Assembly: GCF_002872075.1 (NCBI RefSeq)
Contig: NZ_PGGU01000005.1
Coordinates: forward strand, 339,726-403,725
DNA length: 64,000 bases
Direction: 5' to 3'
Source of the DNA: Microbacterium aurantiacum
GTDB lineage: Bacteria; Actinomycetota; Actinomycetes; Actinomycetales; Microbacteriaceae
This document shows, piece by piece, positions 7,758 through 16,952 of this stretch. A program made the position numbers and the translations under genes. Every line of letters begins with the position of its first letter. The stretch's first letter is position 1. The notes under the pieces were generated by a model. It was not told the DNA's origin. It saw only the letters and a program-made list of their open reading frames with translations, and ran no database searches.

Positions 7758-9110
7758 TCAGCGGTCGTCGAGCGCTATGCCCCTGCGATCGGCAAGCCCC
7801 CACGCGGCGGCAGCCGCGATGAGGAAGCAACCGCCGAAGACGGCGAAGAGCAAAGGAGCTCCGCCCGCGACCAGCAGCAGCGGGACGACGAGGGGTGCCA
7901 CGATCGACGCGATGCGGCCGACTCCTGCTGCCCAGCCTGCTCCGGTGGCGCGGAGCGAGGTCGGATAGATCTCCGGTGTCACGGCGTAGAGCGCACCCCA
8001 GGCGCCGAGATTGAAGAACGACAGAGCCATGCCGGAGGCGATGATCGCCGGCTCGGTCGTCGCCGTCCCGAAGAACACGGCCGAGACCGCGGACCCGACG
8101 AGGAAGACGGAGAGCGTGCTGCGCCTCCCCCACACTTCGATCAACCACGCGGCGACCGCGTATCCGGGCAGCTGCGCGAGGGTGATGATGAGTGTGAAGC
8201 CGAACGATCGGACGAGATCGAATCCGGCCTCGACGAGGATACTGGGAATCCAGATGAACGCGCCGTAGTACGCGAAGTTCACGGTGAGCCAGACCAGCCA
8301 CAGGCAGATCGTCCTCCTGCTGAACTCCGGGTTCCAGAGGGTCTGCAGGCGTGCCCGCGCGGTGACGGCGATCGACCTGGACGGCGGTTCTCTGCGGATC
8401 GCCGGCTCGGCCACGAGTCCGGCATCTGCTTCGAAGGTGCTGACGATGCGCTCGGCCTCGGCGATGCGCCCGCGGGAGGCGAGCCACCGGGGGGATTCCG
8501 GCAGCCCCCAGCGCACGACGAGCGCATACAGCGCCGGGATCGCCCCGATCGCGAATGCCCAGCGCCAGCCGTCAGCGGATGCCGGGATGACGAAGTAGCC
8601 GATCAGCGCCGCGGCGGTCCACCCGACCGCCCAGAACGCCTCCAGGACCACGATCAGCCGCCCGCGGATCCTCGCAGGAGCGAACTCGCTGACGTAGGTC
8701 GATGCGACCGGCAACTCCGCTCCCAGTCCGAGCCCGACCAGGAACCGGAGCACGAGGAGTGCGGCGAGGCCGCCGACGAACGCGCTGGCGCCCGTCGCGA
8801 CGCCGTAGACGAGCAGAGTGAGGGCGAACACCTGCCGGCGGCCCAGCCGGTCGGCGAGCAGCCCGCCCAGCGTCGCGCCGACCGCCATGCCGAGGAATCC
8901 GACCGAGGCGATCCATCCCGCCTCGGTCCTGGTGAGATCCCACTGCTGCACGAGAGCGGCGAGGATGAACGAGATCAATCCGACGTCCATGGCGTCCAGA
9001 GCCCAACCGAGCCCCGAGCCCGTCAGAAGGCGGGCATGCCGGCGCGTGAACGGAAGATCATCGAGACGCTCGGCGAGCGACGCGCGACTCGGCAGGGCGG
9101 TGTTGGCCAT
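7758..9110 (-). CDS. MFS transporter, NiaP-like
   Basis: 450-aa 12-helix permease. It opens with the soluble LAERLDDLPFTRRHARLLTG segment, then the DAMDVGLISFILAAL helix, the loop 2-3 motif GGLLADRLGRRQVFAL, and a GLGLGAELPVASTYVSEFAP helix. This sequence pattern is like the NiaP/YceI branch (niacin and other aromatic acid transporters), so an aromatic carboxylate is a reasonable guess but not shown. The open frame runs upstream to 9464, but homology begins at ATG 9110 (MANTALPSR); another ATG lies three codons earlier. Two-step neighbour of the flavin-dependent gene upstream (50-base gap). Confidence 0.9.
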   Translation of the reverse strand: MANTALPSRASLAERLDDLPFTRRHARLLTGSGLGWALDAMDVGLISFILAALVQQWDLTRTEAGWIASVGFLGMAVGATLGGLLADRLGRRQVFALTLLVYGVATGASAFVGGLAALLVLRFLVGLGLGAELPVASTYVSEFAPARIRGRLIVVLEAFWAVGWTAAALIGYFVIPASADGWRWAFAIGAIPALYALVVRWGLPESPRWLASRGRIAEAERIVSTFEADAGLVAEPAIRREPPSRSIAVTARARLQTLWNPEFSRRTICLWLVWLTVNFAYYGAFIWIPSILVEAGFDLVRSFGFTLIITLAQLPGYAVAAWLIEVWGRRSTLSVFLVGSAVSAVFFGTATTEPAIIASGMALSFFNLGAWGALYAVTPEIYPTSLRATGAGWAAGVGRIASIVAPLVVPLLLVAGGAPLLFAVFGGCFLIAAAAAWGLADRRGIALDDR

Positions 9111-9160
9111 GCACCTCATCGTAGAGCCGCGGCCCCACAGATGACGCGCGGTGCGACTGA

Positions 9161-10195
9161 CTACTTCTGCGCGTCCAGGAGGGCGCGCACCCGCGGGATG
9201 ACCTCGGTGCCGTAGAGCTCGATGCTGCGCATCATCGCCTCGTGCGAGAGCGTGCCTGTCGCGTACTTCAGGTCGAATCGCCCGAGCCCCAGGGTGGTGA
9301 CGGTGTCGGCGATCTTCTTCGCCACTCGTTCGGGTGAACCGACGTACAGCGCACCCTCCGGTCCGACGTCGTTCTGGAAGCGCGCGCGGCTGTACTGCGG
9401 CCATCCGCGCTCTCGGCCGATGGTGTTGTTCATCGCCTCGAAGCCGGAGTATGCGGCATCCCATGCCTCTGCGTCGGTCTCGGCGATGTGGCCCGGCGAA
9501 TGCACGGAGATCGGATGCGAGGTCGTGCCGAACGTGGCGACCGAGCGGTGGTACAGCTCGACGAACGGCTTGAAGCGGATGGCCGGCCCGCCGATGATCG
9601 CCAGCATCAGCCCTAGCCCGTGCCGGGCGACGCGCACCACCGACTCCGGGCTGCCGCCGACGCCGACCCAGGTACGGAGGCCGTTCTCGGTCTTCGGGAA
9701 CACGTCCGCGTTCTCCAGAGAGGCGCGCATGGTTCCCGACCAGGTCACCGGCTGTTCCTTGAGCAGTTCGACGAACAGGTCGAGCTTCTCCTCGAACAGC
9801 GCCTCGTAGTCGCGCAGGTCGTAGCCGAACAACGGGAACGACTCCGTGAACGACCCACGTCCCAGAACGACCTCCGCCCGCCCGCCGGAGATCGCGTCCA
9901 ACGTGGAGAAGCGCTCGAACACGCGCACCGGGTCGTCTGAGGACAGCACGGTCACCGCAGTGCCGAGGCGAATGCGCTCGGTACGGGCTGCGATGGCGGC
10001 GAGCACCATCTCGGGTGCGGAGACCGCGAACTCGGTGCGGTGGTGCTCCCCCACCCCGAAGAAGTCGACGCCGACCGCGTCGGCACGCTCGGCCTGCGCG
10101 ACGACGTTGCGGATGGTCTGTGCCGCTGAGAGCAGCTTTCCGTCCGCGTCGCGGGTGATGTCTCCGAACGTGTCCAGCCCGAACTCGATGTCCAT
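9161..10195 (-). CDS. LLM-class flavin-dependent oxidoreductase
   Basis: 344-aa member of the bacterial luciferase-like monooxygenase superfamily, a TIM barrel that uses FMN or F420. It starts MDIEFGLDTFGDI, has the GVDFFGVGEHHRTEF strand-loop, IRLGTAVTVLSSDDPVRVFE, ISGGRAEVVLGRGSFTESFP, and a GVGGSPESVVRVARHGLGLM phosphate-binding strand. The C-terminal third includes LYVGSPERVAKKIADTV, typical of the Nrd/AlkM-like subgroup. Substrate unknown. It is separated from the upstream DUF885 gene by a strong hairpin (10227-10269), so it has its own promoter somewhere in the 31 bases after the hairpin or within it. Confidence 0.92.
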   Translation of the reverse strand: MDIEFGLDTFGDITRDADGKLLSAAQTIRNVVAQAERADAVGVDFFGVGEHHRTEFAVSAPEMVLAAIAARTERIRLGTAVTVLSSDDPVRVFERFSTLDAISGGRAEVVLGRGSFTESFPLFGYDLRDYEALFEEKLDLFVELLKEQPVTWSGTMRASLENADVFPKTENGLRTWVGVGGSPESVVRVARHGLGLMLAIIGGPAIRFKPFVELYHRSVATFGTTSHPISVHSPGHIAETDAEAWDAAYSGFEAMNNTIGRERGWPQYSRARFQNDVGPEGALYVGSPERVAKKIADTVTTLGLGRFDLKYATGTLSHEAMMRSIELYGTEVIPRVRALLDAQK

Positions 10196-10226
10196 GTGCG
10201 CCAGCCTTTCGTATTCACCTGAATGA

Positions 10227-10269
10227 ACCGCGCGGGTCGCTCCGGCATTCCCGGGGTGACCCGCGCGGT
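10227..10269 (-). terminator. Hairpin terminator after the DUF885 gene
   Basis: A perfect 12-bp GC-rich inverted repeat (10227-10238 with 10258-10269) around an 19-base loop starts 20 bases past the DUF885 gene's stop. No U-run follows. It separates this gene from the flavin-dependent oxidoreductase gene downstream. Confidence 0.8.
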
Positions 10270-10288
10270 CCCGAGCTCGAGCCGGCGG

Positions 10289-11962
10289 TCAGCGCAGCAG
10301 TGCCGTGCGCAGTGTGTCGAGGCCGACGCCGCCCATGTCGAGAGCGCGCTTGTGGAACTCCTTGATGTCGAAGTCCGCTCCACGCTCGGCCTGGTACGCG
10401 TCGCGCACCTGCTCCCAGATGCGCTGCCCCACCTTGTACGACGGCGCCTGGCCCGGCCAGCCCAGGTAGCGGTTGACCTCGAACTGCACGAACTGGTCCG
10501 ACATGTTGACGTTGCTGCGCATGAACTCCAGCGCGTATTCCGCGTCCCAGACGCCGGTGCCGTCGAGCCGGGGCTTGCCCAGGTGCACGCCGATGTCGAG
10601 AACCACACGGGCCGCGCGCATCCGCTGTCCGTCGAGCATGCCCAGGCGATCGGCCGGGTCGTCGAGGTAGCCGAGCTGCTGCATCAGGCGCTCCGCATAC
10701 AGGGCCCATCCCTCGGCGTGCCCCGAGGTGCCGGCGAGGAGGCGGCGCCACGAGTTCAACTCGGCACGGTTGTGCACCGCCTGGGCGATCTGCAGGTGGT
10801 GACCAGGAACGCCCTCGTGATAGACGGTCGTCAGTTCACGCCAGGTGTCGAACTCGGTGACCCCCTCGGGAACCGACCACCACATGCGGCCGGGCCGCGA
10901 GAAGTCGTCCGTCGGGCCGGTGTAGTAGATACCGCCCTCCTGCGTGGGGGCGATCATGCACTCCAGCGTGCGGATCTGCTCGGGGATGTCGAAGTGCGTG
11001 GCGCCCAGCTCGGCGACTGCACGATCGCTCGTCTCCTGCATCCAGCGCTGCAGCGCGTCGGTGCCGACGAGCTTGCGGGCAGGGTCGGCCTCGAGGTGGG
11101 CGACTGCTTCTTCGACCGACGCGCCGGGCAGGATCTCGTTGGCGATGGCCGTCTGCTCGGCCACCATGCGAGCCAGCTCCTCACGACCCCACTCGTACGT
11201 CTCGTCGAGATCGATCGTCGCACCGAGGAAGCGGCGCGAGTTGAGCGCGTAGAGCTCGCGACCGACCGCGTCGACCTCGCCGGCGGACGGGGCCAGCTCA
11301 TCGGTGAGGAAACGTCCCAGCTCGTCGTAGGCGACCCGCGCGGCCGCGGAGTTGTCGGCGAGTGTCCGGGCGAGAGAGGCGGGAAGGTTGCCCTCCTCCG
11401 GCGCTGCCTCGGCGACGAACGCCGCGAAGAACCCGTCGTCAGCGGTGTAGCGGGTGATCTGGGTCGCGACTTCCACGACCTGTCGCCGAGCGGGCGTCAC
11501 GCCCCGCGCGATTCCCTCTCGCAGGGTCTCGGTGTAGCCGCGCAGCGCGTCCGGCACGGCGGCGAGACGCTTCGCGATGACACCCCAGTCGTCGGAAGTG
11601 GCTGTGGGCATCAGATCGAAGGCGGCGCGCACGTCCTGCGCGGCGGAGGCGATCACGTTCAGATCGCGCAGGTGCCAGTTCGCATCGTGCAGATCGAGGT
11701 CGAGCTGCAGCTCGGCGCTCAGATCGGTCTTCGTCACCTCATCGATGGCATCGACCGGATCGAGAGCGCTGAGCTTTCCGAGGGTCGTGCGCGTCGCTTC
11801 GGCGATCTCTTCGAGACCGGCGGGACTCAGATCGCCGAAGCGGTCACCCGCCTCGGTGCGTCCGATGTAGGTGCCGAGTGTCGGCGACAGCACAGCGATG
11901 GTGTCGACCCATTCGTCGGCGACACTGTCAATGGCAGACGGGATGCGAGGCACTGAAGTCAT
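10289..11962 (-). CDS. DUF885 family protein, probable metallo-hydrolase
   Basis: 557-aa member of the DUF885 family, large alpha-helical proteins thought to be zinc-dependent peptidases. A zinc-binding-type HEGVPGHHLQIAQ helix lies at about residue 385, and the domain is completed by AEGWALYAERLMQQLG and by the ending KEFHKRALDMGGVGLDTLRTA. There is no signal peptide, so cytoplasmic. The actual substrate is not known for this family. Monocistronic by context: a hairpin follows it and polA, upstream, ends 65 bases away. Confidence 0.9.
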   Translation of the reverse strand: MTSVPRIPSAIDSVADEWVDTIAVLSPTLGTYIGRTEAGDRFGDLSPAGLEEIAEATRTTLGKLSALDPVDAIDEVTKTDLSAELQLDLDLHDANWHLRDLNVIASAAQDVRAAFDLMPTATSDDWGVIAKRLAAVPDALRGYTETLREGIARGVTPARRQVVEVATQITRYTADDGFFAAFVAEAAPEEGNLPASLARTLADNSAAARVAYDELGRFLTDELAPSAGEVDAVGRELYALNSRRFLGATIDLDETYEWGREELARMVAEQTAIANEILPGASVEEAVAHLEADPARKLVGTDALQRWMQETSDRAVAELGATHFDIPEQIRTLECMIAPTQEGGIYYTGPTDDFSRPGRMWWSVPEGVTEFDTWRELTTVYHEGVPGHHLQIAQAVHNRAELNSWRRLLAGTSGHAEGWALYAERLMQQLGYLDDPADRLGMLDGQRMRAARVVLDIGVHLGKPRLDGTGVWDAEYALEFMRSNVNMSDQFVQFEVNRYLGWPGQAPSYKVGQRIWEQVRDAYQAERGADFDIKEFHKRALDMGGVGLDTLRTALLR

Positions 11963-12027
11963 CCCGCCAGCCTATCCCTCGACGTGCCCGCAGCATCATG
12001 ATCGCTGCGCGGTCACAGCGTCCGACG

Positions 12028-14661
12028 TCAGTGCGCTGCCTCGTTCCAGTTGCTTCCGCGGCCGACCTGCACGTCGAGCGGTACGGTCAGCTGTGCCGCG
12101 CCGCCCATTCGCGTGCGGACGATGCGCTCCGCGGCATCCCACTCGCCAGGAGCGACCTCGACCACGAGTTCGTCGTGGATCTGGAGCAGGGCTCGCGATG
12201 CGAGACCTTCGGCACGCAGATCGTCGTGGATGCGGAACAGCGCGATCTTCATGATGTCCGCGGCGCTGCCCTGGATCGGAGCGTTGAGTGCCGCGCGCTC
12301 GGCGTTCTCGCGCAGCACCCGGTTGGGGCTGGCGAGGTCGGGGAATGGCCGGCGGCGGCCGAAGATCGTCTCCGTGTAGCCGACCTCCTTCGCCTTCATC
12401 ACCGAGGCGCGCAGGTAGTCGCGGACCGCACCGAAGCGCGCGAAGTACTCGATCATGAGCTGCTTCGCCTCGGACTGCTCGATGCGCAGCTGTTTGGACA
12501 GTCCGAACGCCGACAGCCCGTAGACGAGGCCGTACGACATCGCCTTGACCTTGGTGCGCATCGCGGAGGTCACCTCGCTCGGGTCGACGCCGAACACCCG
12601 CGCGCCGACGAAGCGGTGCAGATCCTCGCCGCTGTTGAAGGCTTCGACGAGGCCCTCGTCGCCGGACAGATGGGCCATGATGCGCATCTCGATCTGCGAG
12701 TAGTCCGCGGTGAGCAGGGTCTCATACCCCTCTCCCACCTGGAATGCGCTGCGGATGTGGCGGGATTCCTCGGTGCGCACAGGGATGTTCTGCAGGTTCG
12801 GGTCGGTGCTGGAGAGGCGACCGGTCTGGCTTCCGGTCTGCACGTAGGTGGTGTGCACACGGTGGTCATCGCCGATCGCGGTGTCGAGCGATTCGATGAT
12901 CTGGCGGAGCTTCGTCGCCTCTCGATGCTGGAGCAGGAGGTTCAGGAACGGATGCGGATTCGATTCCTGCAGGTCGACGAGGACGGCGGCATCGGTGGAG
13001 TAGCCGGTCTTCGTCTTGCGGGTCTTGGGCAGCTGGAGGTCTTCGAACAGCACTTCCTGCAGTTGCTTCGGAGAACCCAGGTTGAATTCGCGCCCGACGA
13101 CGGCGAACGCCTCCTGGGCGAGTCCTTCGGCGCGTGTGGCGAGCTCGTTGGAGAACGTCGACAGAACGTCATGGGAGACCGAGACTCCGGCGACCTCCAT
13201 GTCGGCGAGAGTGAGCAGCGTCGGCAGCTCGATGTCGATCAGCACCTGCGCGACGGACTCCGGGAGATCTTCGCGCAGAGCGGTGGCTGTCCGCAGGATG
13301 AACCACGCCTCCTGAGCGGGTGTGGCACCCTCGGTCTCGGGGACGAGTTGCGTCGGGTCCGCCTCCGGCAGCTTCTCGCCGAGGTAGCGCTCGACGAGGT
13401 CGGCGAGCGTCTTGTCGGGGTAGCTCGGGCGCAGCAGCCACCCGGCGAGGTTCGTGTCGTACGCGAGTCCGGAGGGACGGATGCCGGCGCGGATGAGTGT
13501 CTTCACCTGCGGTTTGGCGTCGTGGAAGACCTTGGCGGCGTCGGACTCGAGCCAGGCGCGCAGCGCCTCGGCGCCCTCATCTGTCCAGTCGGTCTCGCGG
13601 AGCTCTGTCTCTGTGGCGGCGCCGACGCGTGTCGGCCTGCCTCCGGTCGTGGTGATGCGAAGCGCCACATCGCCCGACTGAGCCTGCGCCCAGGAGGCCA
13701 GTTCGGCCGCCGAGACCTCGACGGGGACCGGCAGCACGACGACGGATGCCGGGTCCTCGGCGACTTCGCCGGCGCCGACCGCCTCGAAGACGCGGGGCAG
13801 CAGTGTGCGGAACTCCAGGCGGGCGAAGATGTCTCGGACTGCCTGCGGGTCGATGGGCGTGACGCCGAGATCCGCAGGACCGACCGGCAGTTCCACGTCG
13901 ACCAGCAGCCGGTTCAGCTTCCGGTTGCGCCGCACGTCGTCGATGTGGGCCTGCAGATTCCCGCCGACGACGCCCTTGATCTCTCCGGCGCGTTCCAGCA
14001 GCTCATCGAGCGATCCGAACTGCGTCAGCCATTTAACGGCGGTCTTCTCCCCCACCTTGGGGACACCGGGCAGATTGTCGCTGGTCTCGCCGACGAGCGC
14101 GGCGATGTCGGGGTACTGCTCCGGGCGGACTCCGTACCGTTCCTGGACCGTGGTCGGGTCGTAGCGCTTCAGCTGGGAGACGCCCTGCACCGACGGATAC
14201 AGCAGGGTCACATCATCCGTCACCAGCTGGATGGTGTCGCGGTCACCGGAGACGACGAGAACGTCGAACCCCTGCGCGGCGCCCTGGTTCGCGAGCGTGG
14301 CGAGGATGTCGTCGGCCTCGATCCCGTCCTTCGTGAGAACCGGGATCGACATCGCGGCGAGGCAGTCCTGCAGCAGCGGGATCTGTCCTCGGAACTCCTG
14401 CGGCGTCTCGGAGCGGGTCGCCTTGTACTCGGGGTACTCATCGGTGCGGAATGAATGCCGTGACGTGTCGAACGCGACGGCCATGTGCGTCGGCTGCTCG
14501 GCCTTGATGAGGTTCACGAACATCGACAGGAAGCCGTAGATGGCGTTCGTGTGCTGATTGTCCTTGGTCGTGAAGTTCTCGACCGGGAGGGCGAAGAAAG
14601 CACGATAGGCGAGCGAGTGGCCGTCGACGACCATGAGGGTAGGCTTTGCGGAGTCCGTCAC
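12028..14661 (-). CDS. polA: DNA polymerase I
   Basis: 877-aa DNA polymerase I for Okazaki-fragment processing and repair. The N-terminal 5'-nuclease domain (about 1-310) has VVDGHSLAYRAFFALP, GIEADDILATLANQG and VSGDRDTIQLV. The middle domain occupies the place of the 3'-5' exonuclease, but the catalytic DTET motif is replaced by LRITTTGG, so proofreading should be absent, as known for mycobacterial PolA. The polymerase domain (about 480-877) has motif A LLTADYSQIEMRIMAHLSGD, the O-helix RTKVKAMSYGLVYGLS and motif C LLQIHDELVVEV. Divergent from the thioesterase gene across 45 bases. Confidence 0.98.
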   Translation of the reverse strand: MTDSAKPTLMVVDGHSLAYRAFFALPVENFTTKDNQHTNAIYGFLSMFVNLIKAEQPTHMAVAFDTSRHSFRTDEYPEYKATRSETPQEFRGQIPLLQDCLAAMSIPVLTKDGIEADDILATLANQGAAQGFDVLVVSGDRDTIQLVTDDVTLLYPSVQGVSQLKRYDPTTVQERYGVRPEQYPDIAALVGETSDNLPGVPKVGEKTAVKWLTQFGSLDELLERAGEIKGVVGGNLQAHIDDVRRNRKLNRLLVDVELPVGPADLGVTPIDPQAVRDIFARLEFRTLLPRVFEAVGAGEVAEDPASVVVLPVPVEVSAAELASWAQAQSGDVALRITTTGGRPTRVGAATETELRETDWTDEGAEALRAWLESDAAKVFHDAKPQVKTLIRAGIRPSGLAYDTNLAGWLLRPSYPDKTLADLVERYLGEKLPEADPTQLVPETEGATPAQEAWFILRTATALREDLPESVAQVLIDIELPTLLTLADMEVAGVSVSHDVLSTFSNELATRAEGLAQEAFAVVGREFNLGSPKQLQEVLFEDLQLPKTRKTKTGYSTDAAVLVDLQESNPHPFLNLLLQHREATKLRQIIESLDTAIGDDHRVHTTYVQTGSQTGRLSSTDPNLQNIPVRTEESRHIRSAFQVGEGYETLLTADYSQIEMRIMAHLSGDEGLVEAFNSGEDLHRFVGARVFGVDPSEVTSAMRTKVKAMSYGLVYGLSAFGLSKQLRIEQSEAKQLMIEYFARFGAVRDYLRASVMKAKEVGYTETIFGRRRPFPDLASPNRVLRENAERAALNAPIQGSAADIMKIALFRIHDDLRAEGLASRALLQIHDELVVEVAPGEWDAAERIVRTRMGGAAQLTVPLDVQVGRGSNWNEAAH

Positions 14662-14706
14662 CCTGTCAGCCTAACGAGGACGGCAGACACCCGCTGAGGA
14701 GGATCG

Positions 14707-15132
14707 ATGAGCGACACCGCGACGAGCGAAGGGCTCGAGTGGGCCACAGCCCGCGGGATGGGCGCACTCGCACAGAAAATGGGCATGGAGTTCACCGAGT
14801 TCGGCCTCGAACGCTGCGTCGCCACGATGCCGGTCGAGGGCAACACGCAGCCCGTCGGGCTGATGCACGGCGGCGCCTACGTGGTGCTCGGCGAATCGCT
14901 CGGATCCATGGCGGCGAATCTGCACGCCGGCCCCGGCCGGCTCGCCGTTGGCGTCGACATCAACGCCACCCACACCCGCTCTGCCACCTCCGGTCTCGTG
15001 ACCGGTGTCTGCACGCCGCTCCACCTGGGACGCAGCGTGACGGTCCATGAGATCGTGGTCTCCGATGACCAAGGCCGCCGCTGCTCCACGATCCGCATCA
15101 CCAACATGATCAAGGATCTGCCCGGGAGCTGA
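14707..15132 (+). CDS. PaaI/YdiI-type hotdog thioesterase
   Basis: 141-aa acyl-CoA thioesterase of the hotdog fold. The active-site stretch is GLMHGGAYVVLGESLGSMAA, where the HGG loop and the Glu of LGES match the catalytic pattern of PaaI and YdiI/MenI enzymes; VGVDINATHTRSATSG is the usual central strand. The start is certain: AGGAGG sits six bases upstream of ATG. Candidate substrates are phenylacetyl-, hydroxybenzoyl- or 1,4-dihydroxy-2-naphthoyl-CoA. A thioesterase next to polA is a recurring actinobacterial arrangement. Confidence 0.9.
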   Translation: MSDTATSEGLEWATARGMGALAQKMGMEFTEFGLERCVATMPVEGNTQPVGLMHGGAYVVLGESLGSMAANLHAGPGRLAVGVDINATHTRSATSGLVTGVCTPLHLGRSVTVHEIVVSDDQGRRCSTIRITNMIKDLPGS

Positions 15133-15144
15133 CCAGGGGCGGCC

Positions 15145-15492
15145 TCAGAGTTCGTACTCCCACTTCGGCCACGACCGGGCGCCATCCTGTGGCACGTATC
15201 CGTGCCCCCCGACGGCGAGTGCGTCCTCCCGCAATTGTTGTACGGTCTCCGGTTCGAACGTCTCGGTACCGTCGATGTCCTCTCGTGTGGCGCGGTCCTG
15301 GACCACGCCGATGTCGACGAGCCAGCCGATCCGCAACTCCAGCCGCTCCACCGCGCCGCGTTCAGTTCTGTAAGGGATGTCCACGGTGTCGGTCTGGTGC
15401 GCCCTTGCGAGAGCCAGTGCATACACGATGACGGCATCCGCGATGTCGTCGCCGGTCTGGAAACCACCGACGGTGGTGAGGATTCGCTTCAT
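15145..15492 (-). CDS. Unrecognised 115-aa protein
   Basis: 115-aa protein beginning MKRILTTVGGFQTGDDIADA, with a hydrophobic IVYALALARA helix, acidic middle, and ending RSWPKWEYEL. The first half could be a small alpha/beta domain. I do not recognise the family. It converges with the thioesterase gene (12-base gap) and lies 111 bases downstream of the GAF-ANTAR gene. The sequence between 15493 and 15603 shows no clear hairpin or promoter. Confidence 0.72.
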   Translation of the reverse strand: MKRILTTVGGFQTGDDIADAVIVYALALARAHQTDTVDIPYRTERGAVERLELRIGWLVDIGVVQDRATREDIDGTETFEPETVQQLREDALAVGGHGYVPQDGARSWPKWEYEL

Positions 15493-15603
15493 CAGATGTC
15501 CCGTCCGTTCTCGAGGAACGTCACCGGGTCCGGGGCGACTGCTGACGACGATAGTCGCTCGCTCGCAAGTATCGTCCCCCCTTGACGGATGCCGCGGAAG
15601 GGT

Positions 15604-16317
15604 TTAGCTGATGGTGAGGCGTCTCTCGACGATCCGTCTGGCGACGTCACCCAGATGTTCACCATGGGTCCGCGCATAGGTGCGGATGAGTGCGAATGCG
15701 TCGTCGATCGGCACTCCGTTCGTGTGCGAGACGACGCCTTTGGCCTGCTCGATGATCACGCGGCTGCTGAGGGCGTTCTGCAACTGCTCGGTCAGTGCTT
15801 CCGTCTCGCGGAGCGTCCGTTCATGGAGGATCCCGATGGTTGCGACGTCGGCCAGTGCGCGGGCGATGACCAGGTCGCGCTCCGAGAGTACGCCGCCGGC
15901 TTCCTGCAGCAGGTTGAGCGAACCGATCGTCATGTCGCGCAGGCGCAGCGGGATCGTGACAATGGAGACGAACCCGGAGGCGACGGCGCTCCGCCGGAAT
16001 TCCTCCCACCCGCTGCCGAGCGAATCGATCTCAGCCACCGAGATGGGCGCGGAAGCCCGGGCCGAGGAACCGGCGGCGACCTCCGCACCGAGAATCAGAG
16101 CCTCCACGACCGTCCCGGCCTCGCTCGTAGACGCGACCAGTTCGAGGTCGCCCCGCTCATCGGAGAGGAGAAGACCGGCAGCGGCGACCTGCAGCTGGTC
16201 CCGGCAGGTGTCGACGAGCCGCTGCATCAGCTCGACGACGTCGTAGTCGTCGACGAGAGTGTCGGCGAGCTGGGTGAACGTCGTCAGAAGATGCTTCTCG
16301 CGATCGAGGGCCGCCAC
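15604..16317 (-). CDS. GAF-ANTAR RNA-binding regulator
   Basis: 237-aa putative transcription antiterminator. Residues about 15-170 form a GAF sensor domain (LVDTCRDQLQVAAAGLLLSD, then GFVSIVTIPLRLRDMTIGSL); residues about 175-237 form an ANTAR domain (LQNALSSRVIIEQAKGVVSH, then DDAFALIRTYARTHGEHLGD), the fold that binds paired RNA hairpins. GTG 16317 is used: a GAGGTGG ribosome site precedes it, and it lies inside the end of the previous gene (34-base overlap), so translation is coupled. No kinase is seen, so sensing is presumably by GAF ligand binding. The target RNAs are not visible here. Confidence 0.9.
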   Translation of the reverse strand: MAALDREKHLLTTFTQLADTLVDDYDVVELMQRLVDTCRDQLQVAAAGLLLSDERGDLELVASTSEAGTVVEALILGAEVAAGSSARASAPISVAEIDSLGSGWEEFRRSAVASGFVSIVTIPLRLRDMTIGSLNLLQEAGGVLSERDLVIARALADVATIGILHERTLRETEALTEQLQNALSSRVIIEQAKGVVSHTNGVPIDDAFALIRTYARTHGEHLGDVARRIVERRLTIS

Positions 16318-16940
16318 GAGTCCACCTCGATGGCTCCGGCATCCTTGGTGAAGGTCAACCGACCCTCGACGACGTCGTCTGCGACCGCCATGACGCTGCG
16401 ATCGGTCGCGAACGCGTGGCTCTGCAACAGCATCCGCGCGTCCTCCGCGGCGACGTCGAGCTGCGCCAGCACGACACCGGTGGCCTGATGCACGCGGCGC
16501 CGGGAGAAGGGCGACAGGGCCGACTCGTCCGAGACGTCGAGCTCTGCCAAGCTCTGCCGGAGCACCCGGCGAGCCACCGCCGAGGCGAGGGCGCTCGCCT
16601 GCTGGGTCTGCTTCTCATCGAAGCGCAGTGGGGACCGCGAATACAGATCGACCGCACCGAAACGGAGGCTCCCCACCGCGAGTGGGAAGGCGAAGATCGA
16701 GGCGATCTCCCGCTCCTGCACCGCGCGCCCGAATGCCGGCCAGCGCTCCGGCCCGCGCCGGCCACGGAGGTTCGGCTCCAGGACGGGGCGCGCCAGGCGC
16801 AGGGCATCCCAGCACGGCCCCTCGCCCAGATCGAACTGAAGCTCGTCCAGCCAGGCCGAGGCCGTGTCCGTCGCCGATACCGTCTGACTGCCCAGGAAGC
16901 TGCCGAGTGTCGAAACCGAGGCTCCGGTCACCGGCAGCAC
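16284..16940 (-). CDS. GAF-ANTAR RNA-binding regulator, N-terminus lost by frameshift
   Basis: Second GAF-ANTAR protein. From GTG 16940 the frame reads LPVTGASVSTLGSFLGSQ, a GAF core (LDEIQ-like LDELQFDLGEGPCWDALRLA), and an ANTAR domain (FSRRRVHQATGVVLAQLD, then EDARMLLQSHAFATDRSVMA). The start at 16940 has no ribosome binding site. The natural N-terminus is in another frame just upstream (GTG 17025, preceded by AGGAGG); dropping one base near 16953 joins the two as ...VSSLPQ-PFLAVLPVTGASV. So this is either a recently mutated gene, a base error, or a +1-frameshifted gene. Full length would be about 246 aa. Confidence 0.8.
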   Translation of the reverse strand: MLPVTGASVSTLGSFLGSQTVSATDTASAWLDELQFDLGEGPCWDALRLARPVLEPNLRGRRGPERWPAFGRAVQEREIASIFAFPLAVGSLRFGAVDLYSRSPLRFDEKQTQQASALASAVARRVLRQSLAELDVSDESALSPFSRRRVHQATGVVLAQLDVAAEDARMLLQSHAFATDRSVMAVADDVVEGRLTFTKDAGAIEVDSWRPSIARSIF

Positions 16941-16952
16941 GGCGAGGAAGGG

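Noticed and set aside
7758..9464. N-terminally extended NiaP-like transporter
   Set aside because: The extra 118 residues are Arg/His-rich antisense of the flavin-oxidoreductase gene; the family start is ATG 9110.
10223..11956. 577-codon open frame antisense to the DUF885 gene
   Set aside because: Mirror of a conserved metallo-hydrolase gene; composition is random Arg/Gly/Leu/Val-rich.
12002..12018. Possible terminator downstream of the DUF885 start near polA's end
   Set aside because: Only a 5-bp stem; too weak to call.
11878..14454. 858-codon open frame antisense to polA
   Set aside because: polA on the minus strand is certain; the plus-strand text has no recognisable domain.
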